A stretch of DNA of 64,000 bases from positions 62,001-126,000 of the forward strand of contig NZ_FPAJ01000003.1 in assembly GCF_900116285.1 (NCBI RefSeq). Reading direction: 5' to 3'. The position numbers and the translations under genes are program-made. The notes beneath the pieces are model-generated. The model was given only the letters and a program-made list of their open reading frames with translations, did no database searches and was not told the origin of the DNA. Of the stretch, positions 60,065-64,000 are shown piece by piece; the stretch's first letter is position 1; every line of letters begins with the position of its first letter. The DNA is from Sulfitobacter marinus. GTDB lineage: Bacteria > Pseudomonadota > Alphaproteobacteria > Rhodobacterales > Rhodobacteraceae.

Positions 60065-60811
60065 ATGCGACTGACAGGAAAAACCGCTATCGTGACCGGA
60101 GGTGCCTCTGGCTTTGGGGCGGGCATCGTGCGCCGTTTCCTCCAAGAAGGCGCGCGTGTCATGGTGGCCGATATCAACGGTAATGCCGCCCGGCAGTTTG
60201 CCACCGAAATGGGCGATCACGCCATTGCCCAACGGGTTGATGTCGGGGATGGCGCATCGGTCCAAGCGATGGCCAGTGCCGCGCTTGAGGCTTGGGGCCA
60301 TATTGACATCCTGATCAACAACGCGGGCGTATCTCACATGCCTGCCCCGCTTGAAACAATCAGTGAAGAAGACTTTGACCGCGTCGCCTTGGTGAATATG
60401 AAATCAGTCTACCTCACCGCCCGCAGCATTGTGCCGCATATGAAACAGCGGCAATCCGGCGCGATCCTGAATGTGGCGTCCACCGCTGGCGTGTCGCCAC
60501 GGCCCAACCTCAACTGGTATAATGCGTCAAAGGGCTGGATGATCACCGCGACCAAAACGATGGCCGTTGAACTCGCCCCCCAAGGCATCCGCGTCAATGC
60601 GATCAATCCGGTCGCAGGCGAAACGCCCCTATTGAAAACCTTCATGGGCGAAGACACCCCCGAAATGCGCGCCAAATTCCTGTCCACCATCCCGTTGGGC
60701 CGTTTCAGCCAACCCGAAGACATGGGCAACGCGGCGCTCTTTCTGTGTTCGGACGAGGCAAGCATGATCACCGGCGTCGCAATGGAAGTCGACGGCGGCC
60801 GTTGTATCTAG
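60065..60811 (+). CDS. Short-chain dehydrogenase/reductase
   Basis: 248 residues of the classical SDR fold. NAD(P)-binding GGASGFGAG (about 13-21), NNAG (IDILINNAGVSHM), catalytic S in NVASTAGVSPRP, and Y-x3-K (WYNASKGWM). MVADINGNAA has an Asp at the end of beta-2, favouring NAD(H). Substrate unknown. AAAGGAG precedes the ATG. Starts a new unit after the transporter genes and is followed by dispersed element B. Confidence 0.92.
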   Translation: MRLTGKTAIVTGGASGFGAGIVRRFLQEGARVMVADINGNAARQFATEMGDHAIAQRVDVGDGASVQAMASAALEAWGHIDILINNAGVSHMPAPLETISEEDFDRVALVNMKSVYLTARSIVPHMKQRQSGAILNVASTAGVSPRPNLNWYNASKGWMITATKTMAVELAPQGIRVNAINPVAGETPLLKTFMGEDTPEMRAKFLSTIPLGRFSQPEDMGNAALFLCSDEASMITGVAMEVDGGRCI

Positions 60812-60816
60812 AGGTC

Positions 60817-60838
60817 TTTCATTTTGCCAAATAAACTC
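60817..60838 (+). repeat. Dispersed 22-nt intergenic element, copy B
   Basis: Same element as 49398-49419 with one substitution, 6 nt after the SDR stop and followed by a short GC-rich stretch before the P1 peptidase ATG. In both copies it sits between a stop codon and the next gene on the same strand. Confidence 0.65.
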
Positions 60839-60876
60839 CCCGCGGAGCGTCCCATCCTCTCAACAGGCAGATACTT

Positions 60877-61872
60877 ATGAAAACCGGGCCCAAAAACCTG
60901 ATTACCGACGTCGCTGGCCTTTATGTTGGTAACGCCCAAGATGATGCCCTCAAATCCGGCACCACCGTTCTGCTGGGCGACAATCCCTTTACCGCCTCCG
61001 TGCATGTGATGGGCGGCGCGCCTGGCACCCGCGAGACTGACCTTTTGGCCCCTGATAAATCGGTCGCGGCCGTGGATGCCTTGGTATTGTCCGGCGGGTC
61101 TGCCTACGGTCTGGATGCCTGTTCCGGCGTGGTTGACGGGCTGCGCGCTGCGGGTCGCGGGTTTCAGGTAGGGCCTGCCACAATCCCCTTGGTGCCCGGC
61201 GCGATCCTGTTTGATCTGCTGAATGGCGGCGAAAAAGACTGGACCGAAAACCCTTACAGGTCACTTGGCCGGGCAGCACTCGATGCAGCCAGCCACAGTT
61301 TCGAACTTGGCACCGTGGGCGCAGGCACCGGCGCGCTTAGCGCGATGGTCAAGGGTGGGCTTGGTTCCGCATCCCTGCAGCTCCCCGATGGGACGATGGT
61401 GGGTGCCTTGGTCGCGGCGAACCCTGTGGGGGCCGTAACGACCCCCGGTGATCGTCATTTCTATGCCGCGCCCTTTGAGATGAACGGAGAATTCGGCGGG
61501 TTAGGGCCTGATGCAAGCAGCGGCTTGGGCCTTAATCCCGACAGTCGCAAGATGGCTGCGATGTCGCCACGCGAAAACACCACCATCGCAATCGTGGCCA
61601 CAGATGCGACCCTAACCAAGGCGCAATGCAAGCGGATGGCCGTTGCGGCCCATGACGGCATCGCTCGCGCCACCGTCCCCGCGCACACGCCCCATGATGG
61701 TGATCTGGTCTTCGCGCTCAGCACCGCAGATCACGAGGTTGATGATCGCATGCTCCTGCTTATCGGCCATGCCGCATCCCTGTGCCTTGCCCGGGCAATT
61801 GCCCGCGCTGCGTACGAGGCCACCTCAGCCCCCGGTGATCTGCTGCCCAGCTGGAGAGAGCTAAATGCCTGA
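60877..61872 (+). CDS. P1-family (DmpA-type) aminopeptidase
   Basis: 331 residues. NLITDVAGLYVGNAQDDALK opening, LSGGSAYGLDACSGVVDGLR, GTVGAGTGALSAMVKGGLGS and ENTTIAIVATDATL, in which the T after N (about residue 237) is the expected autocatalytic cleavage site and N-terminal nucleophile. Such enzymes remove N-terminal residues from D- or L-peptides or beta-peptides and amides. Cytoplasmic. Fits a role in degrading imported peptides. Overlaps the alpha/beta hydrolase gene by 8 nt. Confidence 0.92.
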   Translation: MKTGPKNLITDVAGLYVGNAQDDALKSGTTVLLGDNPFTASVHVMGGAPGTRETDLLAPDKSVAAVDALVLSGGSAYGLDACSGVVDGLRAAGRGFQVGPATIPLVPGAILFDLLNGGEKDWTENPYRSLGRAALDAASHSFELGTVGAGTGALSAMVKGGLGSASLQLPDGTMVGALVAANPVGAVTTPGDRHFYAAPFEMNGEFGGLGPDASSGLGLNPDSRKMAAMSPRENTTIAIVATDATLTKAQCKRMAVAAHDGIARATVPAHTPHDGDLVFALSTADHEVDDRMLLLIGHAASLCLARAIARAAYEATSAPGDLLPSWRELNA

Positions 61873-62671
61873 GCTTTCCCTGCCTGACGTCACCTTGCAC
61901 TACGAGGTCAGCGGCACGGGCCCGCCGTTGTTGATGATCGCAGGAATGGTCAGTGACAGCGCAAGCTGGGCACCTTTAATCCCCCTGTTAGAGCCTTATT
62001 TTACCCTGATCCGGCCAGACAACCGCACAACAGGGCGGACCACGCCAGTTGATGCGCCCGTTTCGGTCAGCATCTACGCCCAAGATTGCGCCGCGCTGTT
62101 GGATCATCTGGACATGCCGCAGGCCCATGTTTTGGGTCATTCAATGGGCGGTATGATCGCGCTTGAGATGATGCAGACCGTTCCCGTCAAAATCGCCAGT
62201 CTGACCCTAGCCGCCAGCGCGCCCCTCCGTCTGACCCGCAACTTGGCCCTGTTCAACGCGTTACTTGCGATCCGGCAAAGCAATGCCGCCCCTGACACGT
62301 GGCTGCGCGCGTTCTTTCCGTGGCTTTTCGCCCCCGCCGTTTACGATATTCCGGGCGCAGTTGATGATGCCGCCGCCGCATCGCTTGCCTATGCCCATGC
62401 GCAAACGGTTCAGGGCATGGCGCATCAATTGCAGGCGTTGGAGGGCTATCAGCCCCCGCGTCTGCCACCCGAATGGCCCGTCCCTGCCCAAGCGTTGTTG
62501 GCAGCGGATGACATGCTTATTCCGCTGCCATTGGCCCAATCAGCGTTGGGCGGATTACCGGTTCATATCGTCTCTAACGCAGGGCATTCGATACATTGGG
62601 ACGCCGCTGACACCGTAGCGGACCACGTCAAAGCCCTTGCACAGACCCATCCGATAAGGCGCGCGTTATGA
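61865..62671 (+). CDS. Alpha/beta hydrolase
   Basis: 268 residues. Nucleophile elbow GHSMGG (VLGHSMGGMIALEMM, Ser near 93), acid in LLAADDMLIPLP, and the histidine in SNAGHSIHWD. Oxyanion region MIAGMVSDSASW. Resembles small esterases such as 3-oxoadipate enol-lactonase-like proteins; substrate unknown. Coupled to genes on both sides (8 nt and 4 nt overlaps), so same operon as the P1 peptidase and the TPR protein. Confidence 0.88.
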   Translation: MPELSLPDVTLHYEVSGTGPPLLMIAGMVSDSASWAPLIPLLEPYFTLIRPDNRTTGRTTPVDAPVSVSIYAQDCAALLDHLDMPQAHVLGHSMGGMIALEMMQTVPVKIASLTLAASAPLRLTRNLALFNALLAIRQSNAAPDTWLRAFFPWLFAPAVYDIPGAVDDAAAASLAYAHAQTVQGMAHQLQALEGYQPPRLPPEWPVPAQALLAADDMLIPLPLAQSALGGLPVHIVSNAGHSIHWDAADTVADHVKALAQTHPIRRAL

Positions 62672-64000
62672 CCACCGATCTATATGGCCTGCCGATCACC
62701 ACGCAGAACCCGCAGACGGTGCAGGGGATCAATGATTTCATTCACGGCTTTATCGCCTATGAAACCAAAGCCCCCAATATCATCCCGACCGCCGATGCGG
62801 ACCCTGATTGCGGGCTGGCCAATGCCTATGCCGCAATGCTGTGGATGTTCCTAGAAGCCCCCGCTGCCCCTTCAAAGGCCGCGCCCTACATGGCCCGCGC
62901 ACGCGCTGCAACGCCGGGAACCGCGCGCGAGGCGCAGGTGATCGACACCATCGGCCTTTGGGTCGATGGCGATATCCCCGAGATGCTGGCCGGATGCGAT
63001 GCCATCACAACCGAATACCCACGCGATGTGGTCATGCTCAAATTGGCGCAGTACCACCTGTTCAACACGGGCGATGCGGCGGGCATGTTGCGCTTTGCCC
63101 TCAAGGCGCTGCCGGATGCCGCCGATATTCCTTACGTCCACGGTATGATCGCGTTCGGATACGAGCAATGCCACCTGCTCGACGACGCCGAAACCGCAGC
63201 ACAGCAGGCCATGGCCCTGCGCCATGATGAACCTTGGGCGCATCACGCTTTGGCCCATGTCATGCTAACCCAAGGGCGCGTGGCCGAGGGCGCGGATTTT
63301 CTGGAAAGCGTCGCGGACACTTGGCAGAATTTGAACTCTTTTATGCGCAGCCATAATTGGTGGCATTTGGCGTTGTTTTATCTGTCGCAGGGGCGTCACG
63401 ACGATGTGTGCCGCGCATATGACACGCATATCTGGGGCCTCGAAAAGGATTATTCGCAGGATCAGGTCGGCGCGGTATCAATGCTGGCCCGGATGGAGTT
63501 TGCAGGCGTCGATGTCGGAGACCGTTGGGCCGATGTGGCAGATCACGTGGCTCTGCGCGGTCAGGACACGGTCAGCGCCTTTCTAACGCTGCAATATCTC
63601 TATGCGCTTGGCCGCACTGCCCGCCCCGAAACGCGATACTTGATGGCCGCGATCGACGCACGAGCCGCAGATACCGCGCCCTATGATCACGTGGCATGGG
63701 CCGAGGTCGCCCTGCCAGCCGCCCGCGGCATCATCGCCCACAGCAAGGGGGATTGGCCGACCGCGATTGCGCAGCTTGGTCAGGCATTGCCCCGCATGGC
63801 CGAATGTGGCGGCAGCCATGCGCAGCGCGATCTGTTTGAACAGATACATCTGGATGCCTTGGTTCAGGACGGCCGCGCCTCTGCCGCGCAACAGGTGCTG
63901 GAAATGCGCCGCACCTATGACCCTGACGGTGTTCCGCTGAACCTGTTGCTGGGGGACGTCTATGAAAAATCCGGCTTGCCCGAACAGGCCGCTAATGCCC
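62668..64000 (+). CDS. TTC38-like tetratricopeptide-repeat protein (partial)
   Basis: 444 codons visible, running off the right edge. Starts MTTDLYGLPITTQNPQTVQG. Helical repeat protein resembling the tetratricopeptide-repeat-38 family, with APYMARARAATPGTAREAQV, YVHGMIAFGYEQCHLLDDAE, HDEPWAHHALAHVMLTQGRV and RSHNWWHLALFYLSQGRHDD as recognisable repeats; the H-H-A-H and HNWWHLA motifs are conserved in TTC38. No enzymatic domain. Function not known. ATGA overlap with the alpha/beta hydrolase gene. Confidence 0.85.
   Translation, partial: MTTDLYGLPITTQNPQTVQGINDFIHGFIAYETKAPNIIPTADADPDCGLANAYAAMLWMFLEAPAAPSKAAPYMARARAATPGTAREAQVIDTIGLWVDGDIPEMLAGCDAITTEYPRDVVMLKLAQYHLFNTGDAAGMLRFALKALPDAADIPYVHGMIAFGYEQCHLLDDAETAAQQAMALRHDEPWAHHALAHVMLTQGRVAEGADFLESVADTWQNLNSFMRSHNWWHLALFYLSQGRHDDVCRAYDTHIWGLEKDYSQDQVGAVSMLARMEFAGVDVGDRWADVADHVALRGQDTVSAFLTLQYLYALGRTARPETRYLMAAIDARAADTAPYDHVAWAEVALPAARGIIAHSKGDWPTAIAQLGQALPRMAECGGSHAQRDLFEQIHLDALVQDGRASAAQQVLEMRRTYDPDGVPLNLLLGDVYEKSGLPEQAANA

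Noticed and set aside
1-64000. tRNA or rRNA genes, CRISPR arrays, insertion sequences, integrase or attachment sites
   Set aside because: Looked for in all gaps; none shows a cloverleaf, regularly spaced repeats, transposase frames or flanking inverted repeats.

Overview
The window reads as a chromosomal segment of an alphaproteobacterium of the family Rhodobacteraceae (Roseobacter group). Reasons: a complete NepR/EcfG/PhyR/histidine-kinase general stress locus, which is specific to Alphaproteobacteria; a fused TAXI-type TRAP permease with its receptor; a family-14 glycosyltransferase with the extra C-terminal region typical of Rhodobacterales; dnaK preceded by an alphaproteobacterial RpoH-type promoter; and dense, mostly ATGA-overlapping operons in moderately GC-rich DNA. 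I see no tRNA, rRNA, insertion sequence, prophage or CRISPR array.

Layout. (1) 1-9.2 kb, minus strand: a surface-polysaccharide operon set (cysQ, kdsB, GT2, then galU, galE, GT4, GT2, GT14, and a sulfotransferase running off the left edge), with a divergent ABC-2 export permease at 9.3 kb. It makes sense as sulfated, Kdo- and galactose-containing glycan synthesis, with CysQ clearing the PAP left by sulfation. (2) 10.2-15.7 kb: alkB, dnaK-dnaJ, radC and a hemerythrin-like protein (DNA, protein and oxidative damage). (3) 15.6-22.3 kb, minus: a phosphate-binding/OmpA chimera, an unrecognised membrane-anchored protein, and a pqiA-pqiA'-pqiB-pqiC lipid-transport operon in which PqiA is split in two; then a DJ-1/PfpI stress protein on plus. 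(4) 23.1-30.8 kb, minus: a tight five-gene operon (nitrilase-fold amidase, very long PLP amino-acid decarboxylase, ATP-grasp ligase, C45 Ntn acyltransferase/hydrolase, class III aminotransferase), which I cannot match to a named pathway and which looks like a ligate-modify-release route for a decarboxylation-derived amine. It is followed by a TAXI-TRAP transporter (31.0-34.9 kb). (5) 35.3-39.2 kb: a membrane-anchored glutamate-synthase-like FMN protein, gabT with a lysine-rich N-terminal tail, and a divergent PuuR-like regulator. (6) 39.2-46.1 kb: the general stress response locus, including a previously unlisted 52-residue membrane mini-protein with a perfect EcfG promoter, then MarR, an ABA4-like membrane protein, an orphan glycosyltransferase and a DUF883/holin-like pair that also has a perfect EcfG promoter. 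(7) 46.1-64 kb: YihY, a FocA-family channel, then a peptide/amino-acid uptake and breakdown region (class V aminotransferase, M20 deacylase, a dipeptide-type ABC transporter, GNAT, SDR, P1 aminopeptidase, alpha/beta hydrolase, TTC38-like TPR protein). In it the binding-protein gene is separated from its permeases by a small Acg-type oxidoreductase/MarR module and an HdeA-like periplasmic protein.

How it fits together. The strongest sequence-level result is a local EcfG regulon: GGAAC-N16/17-NGTT elements precede phyR, nepR, the 52-residue mini-protein, the DUF883 operon and pfpI, with a weaker one before the HdeA-like gene. The most attractive unexplained system is the five-gene amine operon, whose leader holds a long hairpin flanked by an 11-nt direct repeat, the second copy of which carries the ribosome-binding site of the first gene.
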